From assembly GCF_020523825.1 (NCBI RefSeq), contig NZ_JAJALK010000003.1:372001-436000 (forward strand): a stretch of DNA of 64,000 nt, given 5' to 3'. The position numbers were made by a program, and so were the translations under genes. This DNA comes from Methylobacterium brachiatum (GTDB lineage Bacteria; Pseudomonadota; Alphaproteobacteria; Rhizobiales; Beijerinckiaceae). The notes beneath the pieces were generated by a model. It saw only the letters and a program-made list of their open reading frames with translations, was not told the DNA's origin and did not search any database. This document shows, piece after piece, positions 8,634-17,100 of the stretch; the first letter of the stretch is position 1; each line of letters starts with the position of its first letter.

Positions 8634-8958
8634 GGGATGTCGCTCCAGGTCGGCCGCCGGCGGCTCCGAGGCGCGCGCGGTCGGCCGGCCGGCCCGAGGG
8701 CCGGTCAGTGTCGCAGGGATGTTCGGTTTTCGAGGATCGGGCCGGCGTCGGGGTCTTCGCCTCTGGGGCGGACCGGAGGCCTCGGGGCGGCGACGCCGGC
8801 CTAGATAAGTTGCAGCCGCGATATGACGGCGAGGATGCTGAAGGGCATCTGCGTGTCCGTTGAACGTTTTTCGCCTCGTCGCGAGGCCCCATCAGGATCC
8901 TCGAACGCCCCTTCCGATGCAAGACTAAATCGAGGTGTTTTACTTCTTGTCGATTCAG
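8634..8958. other. Intergenic region upstream of the recombinase pair
   Basis: No gene is supported in this 325-bp stretch. From about 8810 it becomes markedly AT-richer than the genes on both sides, consistent with a promoter region for the leftward recombinase genes. A small hairpin, CCTCG-TCG-CGAGG, lies at 8874-8886. I could not assign -35 and -10 elements with confidence. Confidence 0.4.
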
Positions 8959-9222
8959 TCAACGATTCCAGCGCGATGGCCTATGCTTCACGCCACCCTT
9001 GATCGCGCCCTCGTTGGAGTCGCGGTCACGATGAAGGTCGATTCCTTGGCCCTCGAACACATCGGGATGGGTTACGAATACTTTTTCGCTATCCCCACAG
9101 TCGCTGGTTCTAGCAGTGCCCCATGCGATGCCGCGGGCCATGTCGAGATGGGCCTGGTAGCGGCCTAGCGCCCTGGCCAGGGCGAGCAGGCGGGGGTCGG
9201 GGCGGCCTTCTCCGTCGGCCAT
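8959..9222 (-). CDS. Small hypothetical protein, 87 aa, possibly 3'-altered
   Basis: The first ~31 residues (MADGEGRPDPRLLALARALG, then RYQAHLDMARG) read like a normal GC-rich helical coding sequence. The remaining residues come from AT-richer DNA and look less coding-like, so the original gene may have been truncated or fused at about 9130. It precedes the small ORF at 9316-9564 on the same strand. No function can be given. Confidence 0.45.
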   Translation of the reverse strand: MADGEGRPDPRLLALARALGRYQAHLDMARGIAWGTARTSDCGDSEKVFVTHPDVFEGQGIDLHRDRDSNEGAIKGGVKHRPSRWNR

Positions 9223-9315
9223 GGCTTGGTTCTCCTCGGGGCTGGAAGGAAATGCCGACGGGTCGCGACGAGGCCGGCGAGACTTGCGGGGGCGCGGCGG
9301 CCGGGAGGGGCCGGC

Positions 9316-9564
9316 CTACCTTTTCGCCCGCGGACCCGTCCCGTCCGGGCCGGCCGGGAACGGGATCACGTTACCGGCGCCGGGGCGCGGCTTGCGCGGC
9401 CGCCGACGGGCGGCGGCCTCCATCTCGGCCACGTCGAGCTCGACGTGCAGCGCCTCGGCCAGCGCCTCGAAATCGGCGCCGGCAAGGACGCGCCGCATCC
9501 CGGCGAGCCGCCTCACCACGTCGGCGAGGCGCTCGTCCAGCGCGTCGGGGTCATGCCCGTGCAC
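9316..9564 (-). CDS. Small hypothetical protein, 82 aa
   Basis: It starts with GTG at 9564 and overlaps the 3' end of the AAA/M41 gene (9551-11539) by 14 bp, so it is probably translationally coupled to it. The sequence is an amphipathic helical stretch (DERLADVVRRLAGMRRVLAG, EALAEALHVELDVAEMEAAA) followed by a basic, proline-rich tail. No signal peptide or membrane segment is visible. A small partner or adaptor of the AAA protein is possible, but this rests only on the overlap. Confidence 0.6.
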   Translation of the reverse strand: MHGHDPDALDERLADVVRRLAGMRRVLAGADFEALAEALHVELDVAEMEAAARRRPRKPRPGAGNVIPFPAGPDGTGPRAKR

Positions 9565-11539
9565 GGCGGCCTCCCTTGGTCCGGGGCGCGCCGCGGTCCT
9601 CGGCGAGCCGGTCGCGGATCACCGCGCCGGTCAGGAGCCGCTCGTCGACGAGGCGGTGTGCGAGACCGTCGATGGCGTCCCGGTGGGCCTGCACGAAGTC
9701 CCTGCTGCGGGCGTAAAGCCTGTCGAGGTCGGCGGACACGAGGCGGCGCAGGTCCGGGCAGGCGGCTAGCAGGCGATGCGCGTCGGCGTCGGAAGCCCGG
9801 TGCAGCAGCGTGCCGCCGAGGCCAAAGCTGGCGTGGGCGGCCGCGAGCGTCCTGGTCGCCATGCCGAGGTCCGAGCCGGCTGGGCCGCCGGCCCCGGTGG
9901 TCGCCTCGCCCCACTCCTCGTCGGCGGCGCGGCCGCACAGGGTCGCCACGACGTAATCCTCGATCTGCGCCCGGGTCATCGTCAGCCGGGTCGCGAGCTT
10001 CGTCCGCGTCAGCCCGGCCACCTCGCCGGACTTGACGGTGGTCACGGTCCGGACCTCGCCCACGCCCAGGGCCTCGACCGCACAGGCGTGGGCGATCTCG
10101 TGCCGCGCGCAGGCCAGCGCCTCCGCGGGGGTGCGGTCGTCCTCGGGCGCGACCAGCCGCATCAGGTCGGCGATGGCGACGGGCCGGTCGGCGACCCGCG
10201 CCGTTCGGCGGGCGGCCTGGGCCCAGGCGGCGGCGTCGGCACCGGTCGCGCCGACGCCGAGCGCGGCCACGCCCGTCAGGTCGGCCCCTGGCAGGACGTC
10301 CGGCCCGAGATGGTGGCGGAGGATGTCGGCGAGGCCGGGGACGCTGGGCTTGCGCACGGTGATGACGCGGGACAGGCGGCCCGGCCGGACGAGGGCGGGG
10401 TCCAAGTCCTCGACGTGGTTCGTACCCGCGATGACGATGATCTTGCCGTTCTTGCCCGAGGTCGCGCCGTCGAGTTGCAGCAGGACCTGCCCGATGATCG
10501 GCTTCCAGAAATCGCGGTTTCGGTTGTCGAGCCGGCCGCGGTTGGGCAGGCCGTCGGCCTCGTCCAGGAAGAGCACGGCCGGGGCGGCGGCCGCGGCGGC
10601 CGAGAATACCCGGGACACCTCGCGCACCACGTCGCCGAGGTAGCCCTGCGTCTGCGTGAACCACGACGCCACCGAGGTCTCGATCAGCGGTACGCCCAGG
10701 GTCCTGGCGACGGATCTGGCGAGCAGCGTCTTGCCGGTCCCGGGCTCGCCACAGAAAACCGCGTGGCGGGCGATAGCATCGAAATCGATGCGCCCCGCGA
10801 GGTAGGCCTGGAAGTCGTCCGCGAGCGCGAGGGTCCAATCCCTGGCCTCGCCCTCCAGCCCCGGCATCTCGTGCAGGAGCGGCGCCTCCGGCAGGTCCGG
10901 GTCGACGACGGATCGGGAGCGCGCGGCGGCCTGGAGCCGGGCGAGGCAGGCGGCGGCGGTCGAGCCCGTGCGCAGGGCTGCTACGTAATCGTGGTGGCCG
11001 AGGCCGTGGAGCGGCGGCATCGGCCCGGGGTCCTCGCCGGTCACGGCCTGGATCGCGCGGGCGACCTGCCCGGGGGTCGGCTGCGCGAGGTCGAGGCGGA
11101 CGTCGGCCCCGGCGACCAGGGAGGCGGGCAGGAAGCGCTCCGGGTCCTGGCTGATCCCGCAGACGCGGCCGCCGCGGGCGAGACGGGCCGAGACGCGGTC
11201 GCAGCCGACCTCGGGGCGGTCCTGCGTGCGCGAGGCCCCGGTCCTGATCAGCATGTCCGCGAACGTCGTGTGGGACCGCATCGCGGCCGCCACGCTGTCG
11301 ACCCAGTCGGGCGAGGGCACGCGGACCACCACGGCGGCTCCGTCCGGCGCGGCCAGCGCCAGCCGCTTCCCGGGCGTCAGCGCATCGTGGACGAGGATGC
11401 CGGCGAGGGTCTCGACCTCCTCGTAAGGCATGTCGTCCGGGTCGGCCTGCCTGGCGGCGAGGTGGGCGAGGTCGCCGGTGAGGAACTCCTCGGCGGTCGG
11501 GTCGTCGCTCGGCGGGGTGGTGGGCTTCGTCCTGGCCAT
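9551..11539 (-). CDS. Soluble FtsH-like AAA+ ATPase with M41-type metalloprotease domain
   Basis: A 662-residue protein combining an AAA+ module and a peptidase M41-like module, as in FtsH. AAA+ part: Walker A GEPGTGKT (about 263), FLDEADGLPNRG (Walker B, about 320), NHVEDLDPALVRPGRLSR (sensor/second region of homology with arginine fingers). M41 part: the zinc motif HEIAHA (about 475), then LCGRAADEEWG and ATTGAG...SDLGMATRTL, matching the FtsH segment that carries the third metal ligand. Unlike FtsH it has no N-terminal membrane segment; the first ~230 residues are a different domain. It is therefore probably a cytosolic ATP-dependent protease. It heads a run of small genes (9564 down to 8959). 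Related soluble AAA-M41 proteins occur on mobile elements, but the role here is unknown. Confidence 0.85.
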   Translation of the reverse strand: MARTKPTTPPSDDPTAEEFLTGDLAHLAARQADPDDMPYEEVETLAGILVHDALTPGKRLALAAPDGAAVVVRVPSPDWVDSVAAAMRSHTTFADMLIRTGASRTQDRPEVGCDRVSARLARGGRVCGISQDPERFLPASLVAGADVRLDLAQPTPGQVARAIQAVTGEDPGPMPPLHGLGHHDYVAALRTGSTAAACLARLQAAARSRSVVDPDLPEAPLLHEMPGLEGEARDWTLALADDFQAYLAGRIDFDAIARHAVFCGEPGTGKTLLARSVARTLGVPLIETSVASWFTQTQGYLGDVVREVSRVFSAAAAAAPAVLFLDEADGLPNRGRLDNRNRDFWKPIIGQVLLQLDGATSGKNGKIIVIAGTNHVEDLDPALVRPGRLSRVITVRKPSVPGLADILRHHLGPDVLPGADLTGVAALGVGATGADAAAWAQAARRTARVADRPVAIADLMRLVAPEDDRTPAEALACARHEIAHACAVEALGVGEVRTVTTVKSGEVAGLTRTKLATRLTMTRAQIEDYVVATLCGRAADEEWGEATTGAGGPAGSDLGMATRTLAAAHASFGLGGTLLHRASDADAHRLLAACPDLRRLVSADLDRLYARSRDFVQAHRDAIDGLAHRLVDERLLTGAVIRDRLAEDRGAPRTKGGRRARA

Positions 11540-11582
11540 GGTCGTCTCCGCGCGAGGCGACCGGCCGCGTCGCGGCGCCGGG

Positions 11583-11669
11583 TCAGGCCTCGGGTATGCT
11601 GTCGGGGAAGGGGTGCTCGGGGACCGCGCGGGGGCGGCCGCAGCGTTTCGATATGGGGTGCTCGGTCAT
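11583..11669 (-). CDS. Putative 28-aa peptide
   Basis: A short reading frame, ATG 11669 to TGA 11583 (MTEHPISKRCGRPRAVPEHP, then FPDSIPEA). It lies in the 155-bp gap between two leftward genes. Its pattern GRP...DS.P....EA recurs in another tiny frame at 12005-12124, which hints that both may be real. The evidence is weak. Confidence 0.3.
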   Translation of the reverse strand: MTEHPISKRCGRPRAVPEHPFPDSIPEA

Positions 11670-11694
11670 GGTCGATGCGTCCGGTTGACGGGGA

Positions 11695-11964
11695 TCAGGG
11701 CAGGTCGTCGCCGACGTCGTAGGGGTCGCCGCCGGTGCGGCGGGCCCAGGCGGTGACCCGCACGTCGCGGGGCCGCGGGCCGGTCCGCTCGGCGAGCGCG
11801 GCGGCGCGGCGCTCGGCCTCCTCCAGCACGGCGGCGCCGAGGGCGACGCGCACCGCGGCCGCCACCGTGACGAGCGAGGCCTCGCCCAGGCTCTCGCGGC
11901 AGGCGGCGAGGCGGCGGAAGATGTCGCCGATGACGTGATCGGGGTCGTGGGTGTCGTGTGCCAT
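11695..11964 (-). CDS. Small hypothetical protein, 89 aa
   Basis: ATG at 11964 begins MAHDTHDPDHVIGDIFRRLA, followed by a long helical region (AAAVRVALGAAVLEEAERRA) and an acidic end (DPYDVGDDLP). It lies upstream of the AAA/M41 gene on the same strand and is probably part of the same transcript. Frames open further upstream, but no other start has better context. No motif allows a functional call. Confidence 0.55.
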   Translation of the reverse strand: MAHDTHDPDHVIGDIFRRLAACRESLGEASLVTVAAAVRVALGAAVLEEAERRAAALAERTGPRPRDVRVTAWARRTGGDPYDVGDDLP

Positions 11965-12004
11965 GTTCGCCTCCGGTCGGAGGCGGCCGCGCGCAAGGGC
12001 GCGG

Positions 12005-12124
12005 TCAGGCCTCTCCGGTCCGTGTGGGGGTGCTGTCGATGCGAGTGGGCCGGCCGATGCGGGCGTTCCGCACGACCGCCGGCCGGACGTCGGCCCCGGG
12101 TATGAGGCGGTCGAGGGGAGGCAT
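12005..12124 (-). CDS. Putative 39-aa peptide
   Basis: ATG 12124 to TGA 12005 (MPPLDRLIPGADVRPAVVRN, then ARIGRPTRIDSTPTRTGEA). It shares the spaced motif GRP...DS.P....EA with the tiny frame at 11583-11669. It lies just upstream of the 89-residue gene on the same strand. Could be coincidence in GC-rich DNA. Confidence 0.3.
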   Translation of the reverse strand: MPPLDRLIPGADVRPAVVRNARIGRPTRIDSTPTRTGEA

Positions 12125-12506
12125 GGCGGAGGCAATCCTTGCGTGGCGGCCCGGGAGAAAGCCTGGGCGGCATGTATCGGCGCCGAGGCGCCCGCGGAAC
12201 CTTGCAGCTCGGTTAACGCCGGTCAACGACGGCCCGCCGCTTTAAGTAGAAAAGCCTGGGCCCCTGTGGATCCCGGGCAGGACCGGGCGCGCGCGACGAA
12301 GTCCGGGGAACCCTGGGCGTCGTGGGGCGAGCCACTCGGCGGCTATCGCGCCATGCGTAGCGTTCGGCGTACCCGTTACACCGTCGTCGAGCATTCAGGC
12401 ATCGCCACCGAGGGAGTCTGCACGCATCTCCGATCCCGCCGGGGAAGCACTCGGCATTTCCGTGGCCACCATCCGCCGGTAGCGGCGTACCGGTGATCGA
12501 CGGCGG
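12125..12506. other. Intergenic region
   Basis: I see no supported gene in these 382 bases. It separates the AAA/M41 cluster from the 3' end of the JAB/E2-E1/MBL operon, so the upstream part probably holds the promoter of the AAA/M41 cluster. The stretch near 12210-12256 is locally AT-richer (GGTTAACG, TTTAAGTAGAAAAG). Confidence 0.35.
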
Positions 12507-12971
12507 TTAACGCTCGCGCTTCACCACGATGGGAGAGATGCCGCCATCCGGGGTGAAGACGCTGGCGCCGATGTCGAGGCGGCGGAAGGGCCGGTGGCGG
12601 AGGATCAGAAGGCAGGCGAACGTCGCGCCGACGCGCCCGTCGGCCAAGATATCCCGCATTGCGCAGATATCATCCTGGCTGGGTCGGGTCGGGAAAGACG
12701 GATGGGAGTGCCATTCGCCGAGATAGTTGAAGCGTCGATAATCGTGGCCGGTTCGCTCGTGGAAGCCCCGGATGGCCTTCCCATGGTGTTCCGGGTCACG
12801 GACGAAGCGGGCGGGACTTCCGCCGTCGCGCTGGAGGCTCGCTTCCAGGACCCTGAACTCATCCCCGCCCAGGGCTTCGCCCAGGAGGACGCCGCCGATT
12901 TCTCGCTGGCCGGCCTGCTTGAGCTCCCGACGCCACGCGGCGGAGACCGCCTTAGGCAGCAGGATCTTCAT
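12507..12971 (-). CDS. JAB/JAMM metalloisopeptidase of a ubiquitin-like system
   Basis: A 154-residue protein that is essentially one JAB/MPN domain. The JAMM zinc signature is complete: Glu in EIGGVLLGEA (residue 24) and HSHPSFPTRPSQDD (His88, His90, Asp101 with Ser98). Such enzymes cleave isopeptide bonds or process the C-terminus of ubiquitin-like proteins; the closest functional analogues are Cap3 of CBASS and BilC. ATG 12971 (MKILLPKAVSAAWRRELKQA) is preferred because the domain begins there and the 20-bp overlap with the E2-E1 gene implies coupling. It is the last gene of the three-gene leftward operon. Confidence 0.9.
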   Translation of the reverse strand: MKILLPKAVSAAWRRELKQAGQREIGGVLLGEALGGDEFRVLEASLQRDGGSPARFVRDPEHHGKAIRGFHERTGHDYRRFNYLGEWHSHPSFPTRPSQDDICAMRDILADGRVGATFACLLILRHRPFRRLDIGASVFTPDGGISPIVVKRER

Positions 12972-14673
12972 GGGTGTCCTTGGCGAAGAGGCCCGTGAAG
13001 ATCTCCACGGCCTCGGCCCGGTCCTGGTCCGATTGAACCTCCGGACCGCCGGCTTCCGGAACAGGAACATCGAGCGGATAGGCCTCGAACGGGGCCGCGA
13101 AGATCCAGCCGGCCCTCAGCGCGACGGTGTAGATCGGGTGCGGGAAGGCGTTCCCACCGGTCAAGGCGTCGATGGCGAAGCGGGCGGCATGGTTGGCGAT
13201 GACACCGACCTCGGCATCGTCGGCGACGAGGACCTTTCCGCCTTCCGCTTCGGTGGCATAAGCCCCCGCTTCGGTGCCCAACCAAGGCGCATTGAGCGAT
13301 CCGCACCAATCGAGGTAGGCGCTGCGCATGTCCTGTGGCGGCGCGTCGAGGCCGGGTCGGTATCGGGCGACCATTCCACCTATCCCTCCCTCGAACGCCT
13401 CAAGCCAGACCATCGGTCGTCCGGCACGCCTGGCAACCGCCGAGACGATGTTGAAGGCATTGGCGTCCGCGGTCGCATCCACGATCAGGTCGCATTGCGA
13501 CAGCGCCTCAAGAGCCGTGTCGACGCTGCCGCTCGCTTCCTGTCCCCCGAGGCGTAGCGCACGCGCACTCACGGTCACCTCGGGGTTGATCAGTCGCAGA
13601 CGCGCGGCGACCGCATGGACCTTGTGGGCGCCAACGGCGCGCCAATCCAGATCATTCCGGACCAGGTTGCCGCGAAGGAGGACATCGTCGTCCACGAGAA
13701 CGAACCGCCCGATCCCGGACCGGGCTAGGCTGGCAGCGACCTTGGAGCCCGCTGAGCCGCAACCAACCACGGCGACCGCCTTCGCCGCCATATCCGGTTG
13801 GATCGACCCGATCCGCTCCGACCCACCGTCGCCTGCATGGACCGGCACCACCGGTGTCAGGTGGGCATGCGTCGGTAACCAGCGCCACGCCATCCGAAGC
13901 CCGGAGCCGCCCAGGACGAGGGCAAACTCCGCGCCTTCCGGATTCGCGTCCGTGTGCGCGCAGAGCCGCGCCCATTCCCGCGGCAACTCGGCGTTCGTGA
14001 AATCGAGTTCCGTATCGGCCGTGACGGTCCCGGGTTGCAGCATCACGACCCCGGTCGCTTGGTGACCGTCCTGCGGGAAGCCGGGCTGGAGCCAGCGGCC
14101 ATCGGGCGTGTCCACCGCATCGATCCGCGCAACGACCGTCGAACCCTGGAATTGAAACCGCATGGTCGCCGCCATCCGCGTTCCCGGGGCGGCCTGACGC
14201 AACAGGTCGACGAGCGCATCGGAATACACGTGCCGGTAGTCGGCCGCTCTGAGACGTTGACCTTGCGTGAGTTCGTGCGCAGCCGGCAGGCGCGCCGCGC
14301 CGCCCTCGGTGGTTGCCTCGGCGGACAGGAGAGCCTGCGCACTGCGGATCATGTCGGCGGCGGTGAGCTCGGGCCTCCAGTTGTCGGTCCGGTATTCCAG
14401 GCACAGCGACCCGCCCGACCATTGGTGGTCCGAGAGCCTAAGGTTCGGGTCCCTGGGAACCACGTCGGGGCAGGTGTCCGGATAGAGCCGCGGATACCGC
14501 AGTTCCAAGTCGACCTTCGCATCGCCGACGGCCACCGTGAAGCGCAGGACCAGACGGGCGCCGTCGCCGATGCCGAAGCCGAAGTCGTCGAGCCAGTCAA
14601 CCGACGATGCCAAGGCGGTGACCGCCCGGCGCTCGGCGACCAGGCGGTTCGGTCTCTCGAAGAACCAAATCAA
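12952..14673 (-). CDS. E2-E1 fusion enzyme (ubiquitin-like conjugation, ThiF fold)
   Basis: A 573-residue fusion with the same domain order as CBASS Cap2. N-terminal E2-like fold (about 1-125) with RYPRLYPDTCPDVVPRDPNL and the catalytic-cysteine region GGSLCLEYRTDNW (Cys91). A linker domain (about 160-290) follows. The C-terminal E1/ThiF domain has the nucleotide-binding motif AVVGCGSAGS (about 301-310), then VLVDDDVLLRGNLVRND and a possible catalytic cysteine in YLDWCGSL (about 457). The start is taken as TTG 14673, which overlaps the stop of the MBL gene (TTGA), giving translational coupling. An upstream in-frame alternative at 14832 would add ~53 atypical residues. Partners are the MBL gene upstream and the JAB gene downstream. 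No separate ubiquitin-like protein and no CD-NTase is visible nearby. Confidence 0.9.
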   Translation of the reverse strand: MIWFFERPNRLVAERRAVTALASSVDWLDDFGFGIGDGARLVLRFTVAVGDAKVDLELRYPRLYPDTCPDVVPRDPNLRLSDHQWSGGSLCLEYRTDNWRPELTAADMIRSAQALLSAEATTEGGAARLPAAHELTQGQRLRAADYRHVYSDALVDLLRQAAPGTRMAATMRFQFQGSTVVARIDAVDTPDGRWLQPGFPQDGHQATGVVMLQPGTVTADTELDFTNAELPREWARLCAHTDANPEGAEFALVLGGSGLRMAWRWLPTHAHLTPVVPVHAGDGGSERIGSIQPDMAAKAVAVVGCGSAGSKVAASLARSGIGRFVLVDDDVLLRGNLVRNDLDWRAVGAHKVHAVAARLRLINPEVTVSARALRLGGQEASGSVDTALEALSQCDLIVDATADANAFNIVSAVARRAGRPMVWLEAFEGGIGGMVARYRPGLDAPPQDMRSAYLDWCGSLNAPWLGTEAGAYATEAEGGKVLVADDAEVGVIANHAARFAIDALTGGNAFPHPIYTVALRAGWIFAAPFEAYPLDVPVPEAGGPEVQSDQDRAEAVEIFTGLFAKDTHEDPAA

Positions 14674-15857
14674 GCGAAGCCCGCCGGTTTGACAGGGGCT
14701 ACGGGATGGTTGGGAAACGCGAACCCGGCCGGCGCCACCGCCGCAGGCCGCAGGAGACCGCCCGGACGGGACACGGCCTCCGTCAGGGGGGAGACGAACC
14801 GGCAGCCCTGCTCGTCGATGACCAACTTGCACGGCTGCGGGTCCCGCGGCGGCGAATGGTCCGTCGTGACCTCGAACCGCCCGCCACGGGCGCGGACGAT
14901 TTCCTTGTAGTAGGCGGCGGCCTGCCGGTGGGGCGGTTGGACGTCGTGGTCGTTGGACGGGATGCTACGGCTCGTCGAGACCATGATGCAGCCCGGCATG
15001 GCGCAGCTCTCGAAGAGGAAACCCACCTCCGGTACGGGAACCGTCCGCGTCACGCCCTTATCGGCGACGTTGAGCGCCGTGTACGAGCAGTGATGGGGGA
15101 CCTTGCAGACGTCCCAGACCAGCCGTTCGACCTTGCCGTGGCGCCGGGTGGTACGAACGATGAGGCGCAGGGTCTCCGAGTCGATGTCGGACGCGAACAG
15201 GACGCGCCGCGGCTCTCCTCCTTCGAGGAACGTCGCATGCAGCACGACGCTGTCCTGGTTGCGGTCGACGATCTGGTCGTTCTCGTCCTGCCGCCAGCCG
15301 AACGGGCAGTGCACGAAGAACTCGACCCGCTCCGGCCCGGACAGGCTGTAGCCCGGGACGGTCTCCCCCGCGTTGACGATCAGGTGGTCGCGTTGGGCCG
15401 GCGTCAGAGCGTGCTTCGCCAGGAAGCCCGCGAGCGCTTCCGGCCGCGAGAAAACCCGCACGCCATAACCGTGGCGCAGGCGAAAACGCGCTTCGTCCTG
15501 GATGACCTGCGCGAAGTCCGGGAGGTCGTCCTCCAGGATCGCTGCGGCAGGGACCCAGAGTTCACCGATGATGGCGCGGCCCGGTCCCTGCAACGCGGGC
15601 GAGTGGTCGAAGTGGAAGAAGTCCGCGGCGCCGTAGACGTGGTCGCGGTCGAGGTGGGTGAAAAGCACGGCTTCATATCCGCGGCGACCGGAACTGCGCA
15701 GCCCCGCCCTGAGGGCCGTGGCCAGATCGATCCTCCGGTCGTCGCGCGCCGCCGTCCACTCGTTCCCGAAATCGATGAGAACCTGGCGCCCGTCGGCCAG
15801 TTCGACGAGCGTTCCGTCGGCGTCGCCGAGAGGATGAAACGTCAGGACAGCAGTCAT
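14670..15857 (-). CDS. Metallo-beta-lactamase-fold hydrolase of the E2-E1/JAB operon
   Basis: A 395-residue protein. MTAVLTFHPLGDADGTLVEL opens a beta-lactamase fold. The metal motif is FTHLDRDHVYG, the H-x-D-x-D-H variant also seen in ComEC-type MBL domains. VLFASDIDSETLRL and VPHHCSYTAL fit later metal and substrate positions. The C-terminal ~50 residues are rich in Pro and Ala and look disordered. It is the first gene of the operon, with an 82-bp gap to the divergent patatin gene. MBL-fold genes have been noted beside E2/E1/JAB sets in surveys of prokaryotic ubiquitin-like systems. The substrate is unknown; nuclease or phosphodiesterase activity is a guess from the fold. Confidence 0.85.
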   Translation of the reverse strand: MTAVLTFHPLGDADGTLVELADGRQVLIDFGNEWTAARDDRRIDLATALRAGLRSSGRRGYEAVLFTHLDRDHVYGAADFFHFDHSPALQGPGRAIIGELWVPAAAILEDDLPDFAQVIQDEARFRLRHGYGVRVFSRPEALAGFLAKHALTPAQRDHLIVNAGETVPGYSLSGPERVEFFVHCPFGWRQDENDQIVDRNQDSVVLHATFLEGGEPRRVLFASDIDSETLRLIVRTTRRHGKVERLVWDVCKVPHHCSYTALNVADKGVTRTVPVPEVGFLFESCAMPGCIMVSTSRSIPSNDHDVQPPHRQAAAYYKEIVRARGGRFEVTTDHSPPRDPQPCKLVIDEQGCRFVSPLTEAVSRPGGLLRPAAVAPAGFAFPNHPVAPVKPAGFA

Positions 15858-15939
15858 ATATCACCCTCCACCGGAGCGATCTGGGTACCTTGGGAACAGA
15901 AGTGCAACAAGTGGCGAACGGTTTCCGCGGGATGCTCTG

Positions 15940-17100
15940 ATGGACGGCTTTTCCCCCAAGGGCGCGGCCCCGAGGCCCGCCGAGGATTTCCTAGGCGCCC
16001 GCAAGCTTGAGCCTGGCATCGGCCTGTGCCTCTCCGGGGGCGGGTTCCGCGCGATGCTGTTCCACGTCGGCGCGCTGACACGGCTCAACGAGGCAGGTAT
16101 CCTGCCTGAGCTAGATCGGGTGGCCAGCGTCTCGGGCGGCTCCGTCGCCGCCGGCGCGCTGGCCGTGGGGTGGGCGCGTCTCCGCTTCGACGAGAATTGA
16201 GTGGCCACGAACCTCCGCGAGGAGGTCAGCCAGCCGCTCCTCGTCCTGGCCCAGAAATGGGTGGACGCGCCTGCCATCGTGGCTGGGCTGCTGCCCTTCG
16301 TGACCGCCGCCGGGGTCGCGGCGCGGGTCTACGACCGCGTGCTGTTCAAGGGCGCGACCCTGCAGGACCTGCCCGACCGGCCCCGCTTCACCTTCACGGC
16401 GACCAGCCTGCAGACCGGCGCCCTATGGCGCTTCGCGAAGGAATACGCGGCGGAGTATCACGTCGGCCAATGGCCGAAGCCGGGGCTGAGGGTCGCCGAC
16501 GTCGTGGCTGCCTCGGCGGCCTTCCCGCCGTACATGTCCCCCGCCTACGTCCGCGTCCCGCCCGGGGCCATCGAGATGCAGGAGGGTGCCGACCTGCACG
16601 AGGAAGGCTTCAAGGGCCGCCTTCGGCTGACCGACGGAGGAGTCTACGACAACCTCGGCCTGGAGCCGATCTGGAAGCGCTACGAGACCATTCTCGTCAG
16701 CGACGGGGGGCGGGCCATGCCGAGCAACCCGCTCCCGAAGTCGAACTGGTTCTCCCAGGCGCTCCGCGTCACGGACATCGCCCTTCAGCAGGGGATCTTC
16801 CTGCGGGAGCGGGTGCTTCGCGGCCTCGACCGGGACGGCTCGCGCAAGGTCGTCTCCTGGGGCATCGGCCAGGGCGTCCAGACTTACGGGCCGGAAAACC
16901 CCCTCGGGTTCACGGCTGCGGACACGAAGCTGGCGGCATCGGTCAAGACGCGGCTCAAGCGGTTTCCGGACCACGTCCAGCGGACCGTCATGCGCGCCGG
17001 CTACGCCCACGCGGACGCGGCCCTCAGGAAGGGCGGGATGATCCCGCCGGGGCGGGCGCCGTCCTTCGCCGGGTTGCCGTCAATCGACCGGCGGCGGTGA
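15940..17100 (+). pseudogene. Patatin-like phospholipase split by an in-frame TGA
   Basis: Two reading frames in the same phase (15940-16200 and 16201-17100) join into one patatin-like protein of about 386 residues. The N-terminal part has the oxyanion loop LCLSGGGFRAM and the nucleophile in VSGGSVAAG; the C-terminal part has the catalytic Asp in DGGVYDNLGLEP. They are separated only by TGA at 16198-16200, in the context GAG AAT TGA GTG GCC ACG. A single G-to-T change in a Gly codon (GGA) would explain it. Unless the stop is read through, neither half has a complete Ser-Asp dyad. GTG 16201 could restart translation of the second half. The gene diverges from the MBL/E2-E1/JAB operon, so it may have been that system's membrane-attacking effector. 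Its 3' end overlaps the SLATT gene by 21 bp. Confidence 0.85.

Noticed and set aside
5581..8922. A single 1113-residue protein reading through both recombinase genes
   Set aside because: The part upstream of 7650 lies in another frame of the 7803-8633 recombinase gene, has no protein-like features and is arginine/proline biased as expected for a shadow frame.
739..12275. Similarity of GAGAAAAACCTGGGCCC (near 737) and GTAGAAAAGCCTGGGCCC (near 12247) as nested element ends
   Set aside because: The match is short, the flanks do not align and no recombinase target can be linked to it.
12507..15857. Type II CBASS
   Set aside because: Cap2-like and Cap3-like genes are present, but no CD-NTase is encoded within several kilobases on either side.
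16198..16200. Selenocysteine at the patatin TGA
   Set aside because: No SECIS-like stem is apparent after the codon, and the position fits a Gly in the family.
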